A stretch of DNA of 64,000 bases from Tridacna crocea (GCA_943736015.1 OX031061.1:17059290-17123289), one strand, 5' to 3'; numbered from the stretch's first letter, positions 51,001 to 61,937 are shown. Notes: generated by a model from the sequence alone, not told the origin. A program made the numbers and translations.

Positions 51001-53119
51001 CGCCCGAAGGGTCATATTATGTTATACCCCCGGTCGTCCGTCCGTCCGTTAGCAATTTCTTGTGTGTGCAACTCCTCCTACAGTTTTCATCGGAATTCTT
51101 TGAAACTTGCCACAATGAATCTCCATGATGTCTAGTTGTGCACCTGGGTCTTAGAATTTTGATCGCTGTTTGCGTTCCAAAGTTACCTGCCCTTGATATC
51201 TGAAATAACCAACTTTTCACTTTGAAGTTTTGTTCAGGCCATAACTTCCATACCATACAAGGTATCAAATTGAAACTACATACACTGATAGAACACATTA
51301 TGGAGAAGTGCAGTGCACATGAAACATAACTCTGCCACTTCTATTTTTTGAGTTATTGCCCTTTTTTAATTTTCAGATTGAATTTTTGTCCAGGCCATAA
51401 CTTCCAAACTATAAAAGCTAATAAATTGCAACTTCATATACTGATAGAACACATTATGGAGAAGTGCAGTGCACATGAACCATAACTCTGCCACCGTTAT
51501 TTTTTGAGTTACAGCCCTTTGTTAATTTTCAGTTTGAATTTTTGTCCAGGCCATAACTTCTAAGCTATAAAAGCTATTAACTTAGAACTTCATACTCTGA
51601 TAGAACAGATTGTGGAAAAGTGCATCGCACATGAAACATAACTCTGCCACTTTTATTTATTGAGTTATTGCCCGTTGTTAATTTTCAGTTTGAATTTTTG
51701 TCCAGGCCATAACTTCCAAACTATAAAAGCTAATAACTTGCAACTTCATACACTGATAGAACTAGAACCCATTATGGAGAAGTGCAGTGCACATGAACCA
51801 TAACTCTGTGACCTTTATTTTTTTAGTTATTACCCTTTGTTAATTTTAAGTTTGAATTTTTGTCCAGGCCATAACTCCCAAATTTTAAAACCTATCATCT
51901 TGAAACTTCAAAGACTAATAGAACACATTATGAAGAAGTGCACTTCACAAGAACCATAACTCTGCCATCCTTCTTTTTTATTTATTGCCCTTTGTTAGTT
52001 TTCTCTTTGAATTTTTCGTCTGGGCCATAATTTCTAGAATATAAAAGCTATGATCTTGAACCTTTCAAGACTTATAGAACACCTTGTGGAAAACAGCAGT
52101 TCATGAAATTTGTAACTGTGCCACCCTTCTTTTTTTACCTATTGCCCTTTAATATTTTTCACATTTCATGGAGATTAACCACTCTTCATTCATGGCCCTT
52201 CTGTCATTTCAACTCATTTCACTGACCAGCCCCTTCGGGCGTATATGCGCCGCTTTGCGAAGCTCTTGTTACCACCTTACCAAACAACAAAACTTTAGGT
52301 TTGTCCAAATTGAAAGCATTTGGAGATGACAAAATAAAAGTGACTGAAAATTGAAATTTGTTTTGTGAAGGGTAGAAAACATTGTGGGAAAAGGAGAAAA
52401 TGCTGGTTGCCCTCTGAAAATATCAGTATAACTATATGAATCTTAAGTTTTTTTCATAAAGTAATATATTAAAGAATTCTCTACTATTTTAACCCTTTAC
52501 CAAACAAAAGTGTTTTGAATGTTACTAGTCTAGTATCTTCTTTCTTGCTGTTTCATTATCTGTGCCCTAGAAGCACAGACATGTACACTTTTGCTGTAAT
52601 AAGATTGAAACAGGGATTAAAAGGGGGTTAGACCCAAGACAAGATTTTATATCTTGTACATTATGATCCTGATCTACTTTCCATTAAGCGCTTCTAAGTT
52701 TGAAGGAAAATGAAATTTTGAAAAATACATCTTTGTTTTTCAGGAGACATTTCTCAACTGAGATTTCAGAGTCAAAGCTAGTTCGGTTCATATACAACGG
52801 ACAGGATTTACGCAATGATGCCTCAACATTACAGAGTTACAATATCGGAAATAACAGTGTTCTGCATTGTCTAATCACCCAGCCTAGGCAGGAAGCCCAT
52901 CCCAATACAGTGAACAATGATGACAGTGGACTTGATATTGGTGTCCTTATGTTTCCATTGTTTGGCCTGTTATTAAGCATTGTTTGGTATCTGAGGTTCA
53001 TGTATCGTCAGCTGTTTAACGTTACATCGACTCTGACTCTGGGAGGAATTACTTTTCTTTATCTGGCGGCCCTTTTGTCGTCGTTTAGAGCACAAAGGCC
53101 TCATGAGCATTTAGATTAG
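47929..53119 (+). CDS. TMUB1: TMUB1/2-like transmembrane and ubiquitin-like domain protein, three coding exons
   Basis: Coding exons 47929-48022, 49824-50589 and 52744-53119 join in phase (1236 bp, 411 residues). Residues 1-31 start MPWIEGIGDEVTVFF, the family's N-terminal signature and first membrane helix. A run of five arginines follows (about residue 46-50), then an acidic, serine-rich linker to about 258, longer than in vertebrate TMUB1/2. A ubiquitin-like fold spans about 260-333 (IKIKIKFLND, KLVRFIYNGQDLRND, NNSVLHCLI), and two C-terminal helices lie at about 352-372 and 384-401. Vertebrate TMUB1 sits in ER membranes and takes part in ER-associated degradation; that role is transferred from the family. 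ATG context AAAAATG, 4 bases after an acceptor, implies an upstream untranslated exon not identified. TMUB1 versus TMUB2 is not resolved. Confidence 0.93.
48032..48267 (-). mobile_element. TTAA hairpin MITE next to TMUB exon 1 donor
   Basis: TTAACTCTTTACCATACGG to GTAGGGTAAAGAGTTAA. Its first base is the tenth base of TMUB intron 1. Confidence 0.9.
48515..48700 (+). mobile_element. TTAA hairpin MITE, diverged ends
   Basis: TTTACCATACAAATTCTCAC, then an intact right palindrome arm and centre CTGGTAACCAG. Right half of the GCTCAT-centre subfamily type. Confidence 0.75.
48712..49012 (-). mobile_element. tRNA-derived SINE, family 1, reversed
   Basis: Minus-strand head AGCTCAGTTGATAGCATACG (A box) and GAGTTTGAATCC (B box near 48952), body and tail as in 28630-28949. 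Confidence 0.78.
49013..49429. other. TMUB intron 1, no gene
   Basis: No repeat recognised; short ORF at 49281-49583 lacks motifs. Confidence 0.45.
49430..49565 (-). mobile_element. SINE family 1 tail, reversed
   Basis: AGTGCACCTGTCCATGCTTTC and CAAGCCATTGACTGCTCC match the 3-prime half of the family. Confidence 0.6.
49584..49811 (-). mobile_element. TTAA hairpin MITE next to TMUB exon 2 acceptor
   Basis: Ends GCGGTAAAGATTTAA 12 bp before the exon, so the sequence where a branch point would lie is MITE-derived. Palindrome arms intact. Confidence 0.88.
49824..50589 (+). CDS. TMUB1: TMUB coding exon 2
   Basis: Acceptor TGTTTCAG|GTATT, donor CGAAG|GTAAGG. Encodes the Arg cluster, the acidic linker and the first part of the ubiquitin-like domain. 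Its last 354 bases are duplicated at 44114-44467. Confidence 0.92.
50622..50842 (-). mobile_element. TTAA hairpin MITE after TMUB exon 2
   Basis: TTAACCCTTTCCCAGTCG to TTTGGGAAAGGGTTAA. Palindrome degenerate (GTTGAAAAGGCAGAAAACC). Most of it was copied together with the exon end to 44510-44696. Confidence 0.85.
50997..52270. mobile_element. Tandem-core element with TATACGCCCGAAGGG inverted tips
   Basis: Tips TATACGCCCGAAGGG (50997-51011) and CCCTTCGGGCGTATA (52231-52245) are inverted. Next to the left tip is CGTCCGTCCGTCCG, the ACGG microsatellite in reverse. The core holds about six units of 156-162 bp (CCAGGCCATAACTTCC near 51392, 51548, 51704 and others). After the right tip comes GCGCCGCTTTGCGAAGCTC. 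Same architecture as arrays 1-3, in TMUB intron 2. Confidence 0.82.
52268..52415 (-). mobile_element. TTAA hairpin MITE, truncated at palindrome centre
   Basis: ACCTTACCAAACAACAAAAC to AAAATGCTGGTTGCC; right half absent. Confidence 0.8.
52744..53119 (+). CDS. TMUB1: TMUB coding exon 3 with stop codon
   Basis: Acceptor TGTTTTTCAG|GAGA. Encodes RHFSTEISESKLVRFIYNGQ onward, the rest of the ubiquitin-like domain and both C-terminal helices, ending RPHEHLD and TAG. Confidence 0.94.
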
Positions 53120-53652
53120 AAATTTGAGAGAAGATTTTGTTGGATGATTTTTATCTATGTTAACTTGACATAATTCTAAATTGTTACCCCTGAAACAAAT
53201 TATTAATGTACCAAACAATACAGAATGACACCTTAAAGAGGCAAAGATATTGTGAGAAGAGAAGAAAATGCTTGAAACTAGCATTTTTTATTTTTTCCGC
53301 AATGTTTTGAAAAGCTCTTCAGGCTTGTTAAAACTTGGAATTGATGTGTGGAAAGTTAATATTGCCAGTCATAAATGCCATGTATGCAAGATTAGAAAAT
53401 GTAGATGCCTTATCTCTCCTCTGATCATTCATTATAGCCCTCACAACAAATTTGAGGTGTTATACTGGGATCACCATTGCTGTCTGTCCGTCTGTCCATC
53501 TGTCCGGCAAAATACTCGTACTGTTCAAGGTACTGAACTCAGATTTACATCTGGTGTTCCTATATATATGAAGTTGTGTATGTGCAATTTTCATGACTGA
53601 TTTGTTGCAGAATTATCTCCCTTTGAACTTTTTACAACTCATTTTTGTACTA
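53120..53652. other. TMUB 3-prime flank
   Basis: Decayed TTAA MITE at 53240-53360; no AATAAA found close to the stop. A pearl-like start (GCTGTCTGTCCGTCTGTCC) lies near 53480. Confidence 0.5.
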
Positions 53653-54218
53653 CCGTAAAACGCTGTGTATAACACGCAGGCATGTATAACACGCAGGCCT
53701 TTTTCAGCATCAGATCCGAGGAAAAAATGTTGTTCGGATGTACAACACGCATCAAAAATTGACCAAAATATCGTAACATGTGAAGATTAGGTCGCCGTCT
53801 TGAAAAATTGTAAATGGCGATACTTTATCAAAGGGAAATAACCATTTTTAATCAAAGTGGAAATGGTAATGATTCGATGTGTACTCGGGGGATTATAAAA
53901 ACATGCCAGCTTATGACATTTTGCAAATTCACACATTGAACTGACGACCATATTGTAGTTAATCTCTTATTTTCTCACCTCGGTCGACAAATGTGACAGG
54001 TGTGAAATAAACATAGATCTATATGATGTAAATCACGGTTTTTGTAAAAAGTAGCGATAAATATAAATTATATTTTTAAATCATTCATTCCTTTCTGAAT
54101 CATTATTTTATTCTTTTATAATTGTTCAATTTTAGCTATTAACAAAGAATGAAAAAAATATAAGACGAATCAGACGATAACAGTAAATCAATATTTATCA
54201 TTCCGGGGTACGTTCGCC

Positions 54219-55157
54219 GGGGTACGGACAATTGCCCCTGCGGACAATTGCCCCTGGGACAATTGCCCCTGCGGACAATTGCCCCTGCGGACATTTCCCC
54301 CTGCAAAATTTGTTCACCTGGACATTTCCCCCTGAATTTTTAAAAAGCTTAAAAATGGTTTTTATTTTAATCGGAAATATTTCTCTTTGCTTTAATCTTT
54401 AAATTTATAGCAATTTCATTATTATTTTGAAAAATTTAGTCTTATTTTAACAATATAACATGTGTTTTTTTTTTGTTTGAAATAAGTCTGTTTTATGGCA
54501 TTTTTTTTGGATGAAATCATAGTTAAAATTCACATTAACCCTTTAATTTGAAATGCCTATGACTGGTTCATAGAAACAAGCATGTGCATTTCATCATTTT
54601 GGGGGTTAAGATATCATTTTCTATAAAAACTTGAACACTAAAGGTTAAAATATGTGAAAGACAACATATATAATCATATTATGCATATGACCTGCCTGAA
54701 AATAAAATAAATGTATTTCATACAATAGGTTTCTACTTTTCTTTGATACTTCAAAGTGAAAAACTTAACATTTAACATTTAAACTACCCAGTAAACTGTA
54801 TATACATTGAAATGAAACTTTAGCAGGTCAATGTCCATTCTGAAACATAAACACAATGAACAGAAAAAAATGATTGTTAATAGATATTCATTTTGAAAAA
54901 CTGAAACGGCGAAAAAATTCATCTACTTATAACTTATTAACTCTAAATTTCTGAGATTACAAATGATATCACTCAAAATCAAATGTAAGTTACAATTTGA
55001 AAAAAAATAACATCAATTAAAGTAAAAAAAAATAATGAATCAGGGGGAATTGTCCGCAGGGGCAATTGTCCGCAGGGGGAATCGTCCGCAGGGGCAATTG
55101 TCCGCAGGGGCAATTGTCCCAGGGGCAATTGTCCGCAGGGGCAATTGTCCTACACTC
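54219..55157. mobile_element. Transposon with GGACAATTGCCCCTGC word-repeat ends, 8-bp target duplication
   Basis: The left end (54219-54315) carries four or five GGACAATTGCCCCTGC words, then GGACATTTCCCCCTG variants; the right end (55040-55157) mirrors them. Direct repeat CGTTCGCC on both sides (54211-54218 and 55158-55165). The mirrored sequence at about 55545-55575 reads CGTTCGCCGTTGCC without interruption, confirming the insertion. Confidence 0.88.
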
Positions 55158-55219
55158 CGTTCGCCATTGCCAAAATGGCTGATAGAATCGGGAAATTACG
55201 AATCCTAATCCACAAATTA

Positions 55220-56110
55220 CCGTGTTTTGGTGTGTATAACACGCACTTTTTTTCAGCTCTGAATAATTTCAAACTGGGGACTGCGTGTTATACACTACAA
55301 AAGGCAAAACCATGTTTTTTTTCCTCCTTGAAAGTCGATCGTATACCTGTTCAAAGTGGGTGGGGGAGTGGCGTAGGTACAAAACGGTAAAGTTCTCTCG
55401 CCACAGCCTTAACTTTCGTCATCATCCCATTTCAACTTTTACCGATTAAAAAAAAAACATTATGTTTTAATTTTGTTAAAATGTACTTGTCCATTCTTAA
55501 TTTGTCGATTAGGATTCGTAATTTCCCGATTCTATCAGCCATTTTGGCAACGGCGAACGTACCCCGGAATGATAAATATTGATTTACTGTTATCGTCTGA
55601 TTCGTCTCATATTGTTTTTATTCTTTGTTAATAGCTAAAATTGAACAATTATGAAAGAGTAAAATAACGATTCTTAAAGAAATGAATGATTTAAAAATAT
55701 ATTTATCGCTACTTTTTACAAAAACCGTGATTTACATCATATAGATCTATGTTTATTTCACACCTGTCACATTTGTCGATCGAGGTGAGAAAATAAGAGA
55801 TTAACAACGATATGGTCGTCAGTTCAACGTGTGAATTTGCAAATGTCATAAGCTGGCATGTTTTTGTAATCCCCCCGAGTACACATTGAATCATTACCAT
55901 TTCCACTTTGATTAAAAATGGTTATTTCCCTTTGATAAAGTATCGCCATTTACAATTTTTCAAGACGGCGACCTAAGCTTCACATGTTGCGATATTTTGG
56001 TCAATTTTTGATGCGTGTTGTACATCCGAACAACCTTTTTTCCTCGGATCTGATGCTGAAAAAGGCCTGCGTGTTATACATGCCTGCGTGGTATACACAG
56101 CGTTTTACGG
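55220..56110. mobile_element. TA-flanked element, inner reversed copy
   Basis: Complete reversed copy of the outer family (891 bp), from CCGTGTTTTGGTG to CGTTTTACGG, flanked by TA (55218-55219 and 56111-56112). The matching point in its own interior (near 55495) reads on through AAATTAAGAATGG, which shows the insertion site in the outer copy. Confidence 0.85.
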
Positions 56111-56390
56111 TAAGAATGTACATTTTAACAAAATTAAAACATGTTGGGTTTTTTTTTTTGTAAATCGGTAAAAGTTGAAATGGGATGATGACGAAAGTTA
56201 AGGCTGTGGCGAGAGACCTTTGCCGTTTTGTACCTACGCCCCATCCCCCACACACTTTGAACAGATATACGACCGACTTTCAGGGAGGAGAAAAACATGG
56301 TTTTGCCTATAGTAGTGTATAACAGGCAGTCCCTAGTTTGAAATTATTCAGAGCTGAAAAAAAGTGCGTGTTATACACACCAAAACACGG

Positions 56391-56740
56391 TAAACCATTC
56401 TGCATTCTGTGACAAAGACCTGTTTTTGTGACAAGGAGCTAAAGGGGGGAAGGGGGAGTTATAATCACATTTAGAATAGCTCTTGTTTATTCTGATGCCT
56501 GATCAATCCATTACTTCACAGTTGGTTGAAGGCTTTTAGAAGGAACACACAGAAGGACAACAATACACCTGTTCCTTTCTTGAACTCAATGGAAACTACA
56601 GCTTGTCAAAAAGCCTTTTATGGAGCATATAAGGTCATGTGTATCGATAAATTATTGGTGACCAGTGAAAATACATGTACCAATTTTTTTATGTTCCAAC
56701 TCCTCAATTGAAGATGGAAACAGTTGATCCTGCATACTGA
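56391..56740. other. No gene recognised
   Basis: Intergenic; small ORF 56526-56711 without motifs. Confidence 0.4.
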
Positions 56741-56968
56741 TTAACACTTTCCCAAACAAGCCCTGGTTTTTATGTGTCTGCAGTAAAACTCCTTTGAAAA
56801 CACTGTGGGAAAAAGAGAAATTGCTCATAACGAGCAATTTCTCCTTTTCCCACAGTGTTTTCTACCCTTTTTGAGAACTTTCTGCCATTTTCTCAAAATC
56901 AAAAATTGTCGTCTGCGAACTCTTTCAGTTTGGAAGAGTCCAAAATTTGTCATTTGGGAAAGGGTTAA
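56741..56968 (+). mobile_element. TTAA hairpin MITE, GCTCAT-centre subfamily
   Basis: TTAACACTTTCCCAAAC to TTTGGGAAAGGGTTAA. Arms AACACTGTGGGAAAAAGAG and CTCCTTTTCCCACAGTGTT; centre AAATTGCTCATAACGAGC. Confidence 0.9.
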
Positions 56969-57186
56969 CTATGTAAATTGCGAGTACCCCACTACTAGAT
57001 GAAAATATGACGTCATTTACCTTACATTTCTCGCATTTGACGTAATATTACCACATGTTGCTATGCGGAGGGGGTATGCCAAGGGGTAACATGGAAAAGC
57101 ACTGTACTGGATTTTGATTAAGTTCCTGCCAGAAAGGTTTAAAAGCATGAAATGAAATGAATTTTTTTTTTTTTTTTTTTTTTTCA

Positions 57187-57308
57187 GTGAAAGATAGAAA
57201 TTTATTTCATAGGGTGAACATCAATGGTAATATTTCATGAGTGGCTGCGCCACAAGTGAAAATATTACAGATGATGTTAAGTGGATGAAATAAATTTTGA
57301 TCTTTCAC
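57187..57308. mobile_element. Imperfect hairpin element
   Basis: GTGAAAGATAGAAATTTATT at one end is mirrored by AATAAATTTTGATCTTTCAC at the other; centre GTGGCTGCGCCAC. Confidence 0.65.
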
Positions 57309-57659
57309 TATAAAAAAGAATAATCCTCTATTTATCGAAAAGGCACATCTAGGGAACTCTATCTTTATGGTATTATGGCAGTTAGATTGCCTCTCACAAC
57401 TTAAGTTGCCTTTGCAGACAGTGTAAATCATGATCAGACTGCACAAAATGTGCAACTTAATCTTTGATCTACATTGTCTGCTTTGCTAAGACAATTTTGG
57501 ATAACAACATCATAAAATTGCAATTATTTTACTTAAATATATAGACTATGTATAACCCTCAGTTAAGGTTATTTTGCTCTGTGTGGATTTATCACCCAAC
57601 AGAATATAATCAGCCCATGATTGCAGGTCACATACCTTATTCATATTTGATTACCGGTA
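57309..57659. other. No gene recognised
   Basis: A self-complementary pair (GACAGTGTAAATCATGATC near 57418 and GATCTACATTGTCTGC near 57465) suggests a small dispersed repeat. Confidence 0.45.
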
Positions 57660-57897
57660 ATTCTTCACAAACCAACGGAATGTTGGATTTGTCCAATTTC
57701 AAAGCATTTCAGATGACTTAATTATAAAAATGGGTCAAATGTTGGAATTTGTGAGTAAAAAAATCCAAAATAATGTGAAAGGAGAAAATGCTGGTTACCA
57801 ATGCTTGTATCCAACATTTTCTCCTTCTACAATATTTTTCAAAGCCATGTTTGTTAATAGGGTCTTTTATACTCAAGACTGTATGGCAAAGGGTTAA
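57660..57897 (-). mobile_element. TTAA hairpin MITE, decayed fused copy
   Basis: Left end lost; right end ATGGCAAAGGGTTAA; TTAA 57894-57897 shared with the next copy. Confidence 0.7.
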
Positions 57898-58123
57898 CTC
57901 TGTACCAAACTACAGAATTTTAGTCTGGTCCAAATTGAAAGCATTTGTTGACAACATAATAAATGCAGCCCAAAAATTGAAATTTGTTTTCAGTAGGGTA
58001 GAAAACATTGTGGAAAAGGAGAAAATGCTGGTTACCAGCAATTTTTCCTTTTCCCACAATGTTTTCGAAAGGCTTCTGCCTCAGGGTTGCAAAAACAAGG
58101 GATTGTTTGGTGAAGGGCTGATT
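57894..58123 (-). mobile_element. TTAA hairpin MITE, fused copy
   Basis: TTAACTCTGTACCAAAC; right end decayed to TTTGGTGAAGGGCTGA. Confidence 0.85.
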
Positions 58124-58492
58124 ATCTTATTCTACATTCCAAGATGGAGAACATAAAACACTGCTGCAATGACCCTAAGATTGCATAGGGTTAAATCTCA
58201 AAACTAAGGCCCTTTTTGGCTTTGTCTGTTTTTGTTTTAGTCTTGTTTTTTTAATTTTATGTAAAATAATCCATAAATAAACAGTTTTGCCGAGAGATTG
58301 AAAGCGGGATGTTCATTTTTTTTTTTTCTTTTTCCTAATTTGGATTGATTTATGATTTTGATCAGACATTGTTTCGTATGAAATTGTATTGCATGTATTT
58401 TAGAAAACTTCCTGTTATATGTATGTACCGTTTTATTTCTGTTGTTGTTGTTGGGTTTTTGCATAGCGTTTTGTTAACATATATGGGTTGCA
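58124..58492. other. No gene recognised
   Basis: Intergenic, T-rich tracts. Confidence 0.4.
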
Positions 58493-58740
58493 GCATGCGA
58501 GAAGAAGCATTCGGGCATTTGCGTAAAGTGTCTTCTCGGATCAGTCAGTGGAGGCTAATCCAAGACTACACTTTACCACAACATTCGATTTTTCCCTACA
58601 GTAGACCTGCGTGAAACAGAAAATTCCCCAAAAAAAAGGATAGTGTCATTTCCGATTATCCTATACAGATTGCGTAGGCTAATCCAGGACAGCACTCTAT
58701 GCAGATGTCCGAATGCTCCTTTTCGCTTGTTGCAACCCAT
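58493..58740. mobile_element. Inverted-repeat element, ATGGGTTGCA ends
   Basis: ATGGGTTGCAGCATGCGAG and its reverse (CGCTTGTTGCAACCCAT) bound about 250 bp. AGGCTAATCC and CACTTTA/ACACTCTA text recurs within on both arms. Confidence 0.65.
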
Positions 58741-58820
58741 ATTTGAAATATCCTGACTCTTGCAATTTATGTAAGATCCTTGCTCTGTAAAAAGAAAGTA
58801 TGATGTATCTGCAAAAAGTA

Positions 58821-59045
58821 TTAACCCATTCCCAAACGACAAACTTTTGGACTAGACTTGAAAGCGTTTGCAGACGACAATTCAACTCTTGCTGAAAAGA
58901 TGACTTCTGTCTATGACAGGGTTGAAAACATTGTGGGAAAAGGAGAAAATGCTGGTTACCAGCATTTTCTCCTTTTCCCACAATGTTTTCCAAAGGCTAC
59001 TATTCCAGACCTGTAAAAACCAGGGATTGTTTGAGAAAGGGTTAA
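58821..59045 (-). mobile_element. TTAA hairpin MITE
   Basis: TTAACCCATTCCCAAACG to TTTGAGAAAGGGTTAA; palindrome arms intact over more than 30 bp each. Confidence 0.9.
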
Positions 59046-59628
59046 AATTAACATAGGTTAGCCTGCACAGTCTACACAGGCCAACATGGGTTGATACTTT
59101 TTGCTTTTGGTGAATTTTGTATGTACAAGGACTATACTACCCTGTGATTGAGCCAGTTGGACAAAATGAACTCTTGGGATCAATGATTATCAGACGACTT
59201 GCTTTGAATAATGCATCATTGGAATGTCTGAAACCCCCTTTGGCCAGAGTATGGCTCATATAAGCCTTTCCCATCATAGAGAAATCATATTTTATTACAT
59301 GTACTTTTAATCAGAAAAAATTTAGAAACTGTTGGTACATGGAATAAATACATATTATATGTGTCAAAAGCAAATAGATAATCAGAAAAATCCCAAATGT
59401 GGGAGATTCTTCAGAAAGAATTTCACATCTATGAAATTGCAGTTTTATTTCTATATAAATAAAAATATAATATGAATATCAATAACTTTAATAAAGTTTG
59501 ATTTAGATGTAAGTGATTCTAACCAATTACCTCCATGTAGATCTCTTGGAAACAGTGTGAGCAAGGTAAGATTGCTCATAACTTGTGTTTTCTTATTTCA
59601 TTACATTTTTATGAACTGAAAATATGAA
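59046..59628. other. No gene recognised
   Basis: AT-rich intergenic sequence without repeats I can name. Confidence 0.4.
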
Positions 59629-60137
59629 TTTACACTTTACCAAATGTTATCATATTTTGACGACATGAATGGAGAATGACCTTTGAGAACATTATAGGAA
59701 AAGGGAGAAAATGCTGGTAAACAGGATCACCTCCCTTTGCCCATATATTTTCTATTCTTTCAAAGATAGTTTCCACCGTTTGAGCTACATCTGATTAATT
59801 GCCTGCCCGGATGACTTAGTGATGAGCGTGTCGGACTCATCACCTGGTGGTTGTGAGTTTGATGTCCGGTTGAAGCGAACTTTCTTTCAGGCATATTTTC
59901 ACCTCACATCTACTGAAGCATGCAAGAAAAATAGTCGGTAGCTTTGGAAAGAAAGTTGTGTTTATACTAGGGTGAGAAAGCCAGGAAACATGCGTACATC
60001 ACCGACCACCATGACATGACCTTAGCTGTTAAAGTGGCGTTAAACCCCAGTAAAACCAACCAAATAATCTGAGTAGTTGATAGCAGATGATTTCTGTATG
60101 GCCAAGTCTAAGATTTTGATGTCTGTTAAAAGGTTAA
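59629..60137 (+). mobile_element. TTAA hairpin MITE split by a SINE
   Basis: Left half and palindrome 59629-59798, right tip 60065-60137 (GGCCAAGTCTAAGATTTTG...AGGTTAA). ATCTGA flanks the SINE on both sides as a likely target duplication. Confidence 0.7.
59800..60064 (+). mobile_element. tRNA-derived SINE, family 2, complete
   Basis: Head GATGACTTAGTGATGAGCG (A-box region) and GGTTGTGAGTTTGATGTCC (B-box region), tail GGCGTTAAACCCCAGTAAA and CCAACCAAAT. Confidence 0.75.
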
Positions 60138-60171
60138 CCCTGTTCCACACAACCTCCTTTTGTAACAGCCC

Positions 60172-60335
60172 TCAACTCTTTACCAAACGACAAAATTTTA
60201 GACATATCCAGTTTGAAAGCTTTTGCAGACGACAAAAGAAATGTGACTCAAATGATGAATTCTGTCTCTGAGAAGGCAAAAAACATTGCTGGTTACATCC
60301 TTAGGGTAGTTAAAAGTTGTGTGGTAAATGGCTAA
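60172..60335 (-). mobile_element. TTAA hairpin MITE, palindrome deleted
   Basis: CAACTCTTTACCAAACGAC left half intact, palindrome almost wholly gone, right tip TGTGTGGTAAATGG. A 38-bp left-tip fragment of another copy (60134-60171) precedes it. Confidence 0.75.
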
Positions 60336-60573
60336 AAAGGCAGAATTCCAATACTGTAGAAAAAAGAGAAATGCTGTTGACCAGCTATTATTTTCTTTTC
60401 CAAATATTGTTAGGTTTCTATCCCCCCAAAGGCAAGTTTTATCATTTGAGCAACAATTAAATGTGATCTACGTATTCATTTTGGCCACATGGAAAATGTT
60501 TTTTCTCTAGTCATGCACACTAACCACACCTTTTTTACAAGGATGTTCTCAGTGGCCTGCTGTTAGGGATTGG

Positions 60574-60802
60574 TTAACCCATTACCATACGACAATATTT
60601 TAGACTGGTCCAAATTGAAAGCATTTGCAGATGACATAATAAAAGTGACTGAAAATTTGAAATTTGTTTTGTGAAGGGTAGAAAACATTGTGGAAAAAGG
60701 AGAAAATGCTGGTTACCAGCATTTTCTCCTTTTCCCACAATGTTTTCAGAAGGCTTCTTTCCCAGGGGCGTCAAAAGTAGAGATTGTGTGGTAATGGGTT
60801 AA
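60574..60802 (-). mobile_element. TTAA hairpin MITE
   Basis: TTAACCCATTACCATACG to GTGGTAATGGGTTAA; near-archetype. Confidence 0.92.
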
Positions 60803-61194
60803 TTAGTTAAGCTAATGAGTAAAGTGGTTTGTCAGAAATTGTGAGGTAGAGCATCAGCCTTGTAACCATAAGGTCTAAAGTTACATACCCAAGGGCAGCT
60901 GTCAACTTTTGCAATATTCATTGGCCCACTTATGTGAGTACATGTACTTGTGTACTTCCCAGACAGCAGAGTCACAAGATATTAGTATAAATTGCAAGAA
61001 CTGGTTTCTCAATTGATGTAAAAAATGTATGTTTTAACTAATATGGAATGTTAAAAAATTCATGGCAATGCGTTTGTCAGAGGTTATGTTGATTTGTTCT
61101 TTAAAAAAGATAATATATAGAATATATACATGTATAAATAGAAGAAATCTTACAAATGTGTATTGTTCATGTTTTGTGTTATTACTGTTTTATT
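60803..61194. other. Repeat-like intergenic sequence
   Basis: GTAGAGCATCAGCCTTGTAACC near 60846 resembles a degraded tRNA/SINE head. No gene. Confidence 0.4.
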
Positions 61195-61345
61195 CCGTTA
61201 CCAAACAATCCCATGTTTTACTGACCCTGCGAGAAATTGCTTTTGAAAACATTGTAGGAAAAGGAGAAATTAAGTAGTCAGCATTTTCTCCTCTTTCAAC
61301 AATGTTTACTACCACTGAAGACAGTATACAATTTTGTTGTATGGT
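61195..61345 (+). mobile_element. TTAA hairpin MITE with internal deletion
   Basis: CCGTTACCAAACAATCCC, AACATTGTAGGAAAAGGAG, then a shortened right side ending TTTTGTTGTATGGTAACAAG. Confidence 0.75.
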
Positions 61346-61589
61346 AACAAGGTACATGTGCTGTATAAGTGGAAATTTTTTGATTAAATAATTTTTATTC
61401 GAATTTGAAAAATACGTAAACTTTTTTGTTTGCATATTTTAACAGAAGTGTACCAACAAATGATGAGTGTTTAATTCACAAACATTTCTGTTGGCAAAAT
61501 AACCAGAATCAGTAATTTGCAAAATTTTTGACTCACTGATATTTCCAGGCATAAAGTAACCCTTGACCTCACAACCACAAAGTTCACAA

Positions 61590-61690
61590 CACCAGAGGTA
61601 AGGACTTTTTAAAGCATTGTTGAAAATGGAGAAAATGCTGATTACCAGCATTTTTCCTTTTCTCACAACATTTTCTACCTCTTTAAAGAA
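61590..61690 (+). mobile_element. TTAA MITE palindrome fragment
   Basis: AAAGCATTGTTGAAAATGGAG, centre CTGATTACCAGC. Confidence 0.65.
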
Positions 61691-61937
61691 AATACTATGA
61701 ATTACCATAGACAGTTGTGTCTATGGAAATGGGAAGGTTGACAAAATTTCAGATTTATCCTACATTTTCAAAGTGTTTGCATATGACAAACTAAAAATGG
61801 CTTGAAATGTACCTTTCCTTGCAAAGAAAACTTTGTGAGATAAAGAGGCAAAGCTTGCTATCAAAATCGTTTTTCTTTTTCCTATAAAACTTAAGCCTCT
61901 CACCCAAGGGAGGTAGACAAAAGAATCATTGGTTGAA

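Larger units (their letters stand above)
53653..56390. mobile_element. TA-flanked transposon nest (outer copy)
   Basis: Outer ends CCGTAAAACGCTGTGTATAA and, reversed at the right, CCGTGTTTTGGTGTGTATAA, each next to TA. Tc1/mariner-type elements duplicate TA, which is the likely class. The outer copy is broken by two insertions: an 8-bp-duplication element (54219-55157) and a reversed copy of itself (55220-56110). Confidence 0.85.
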
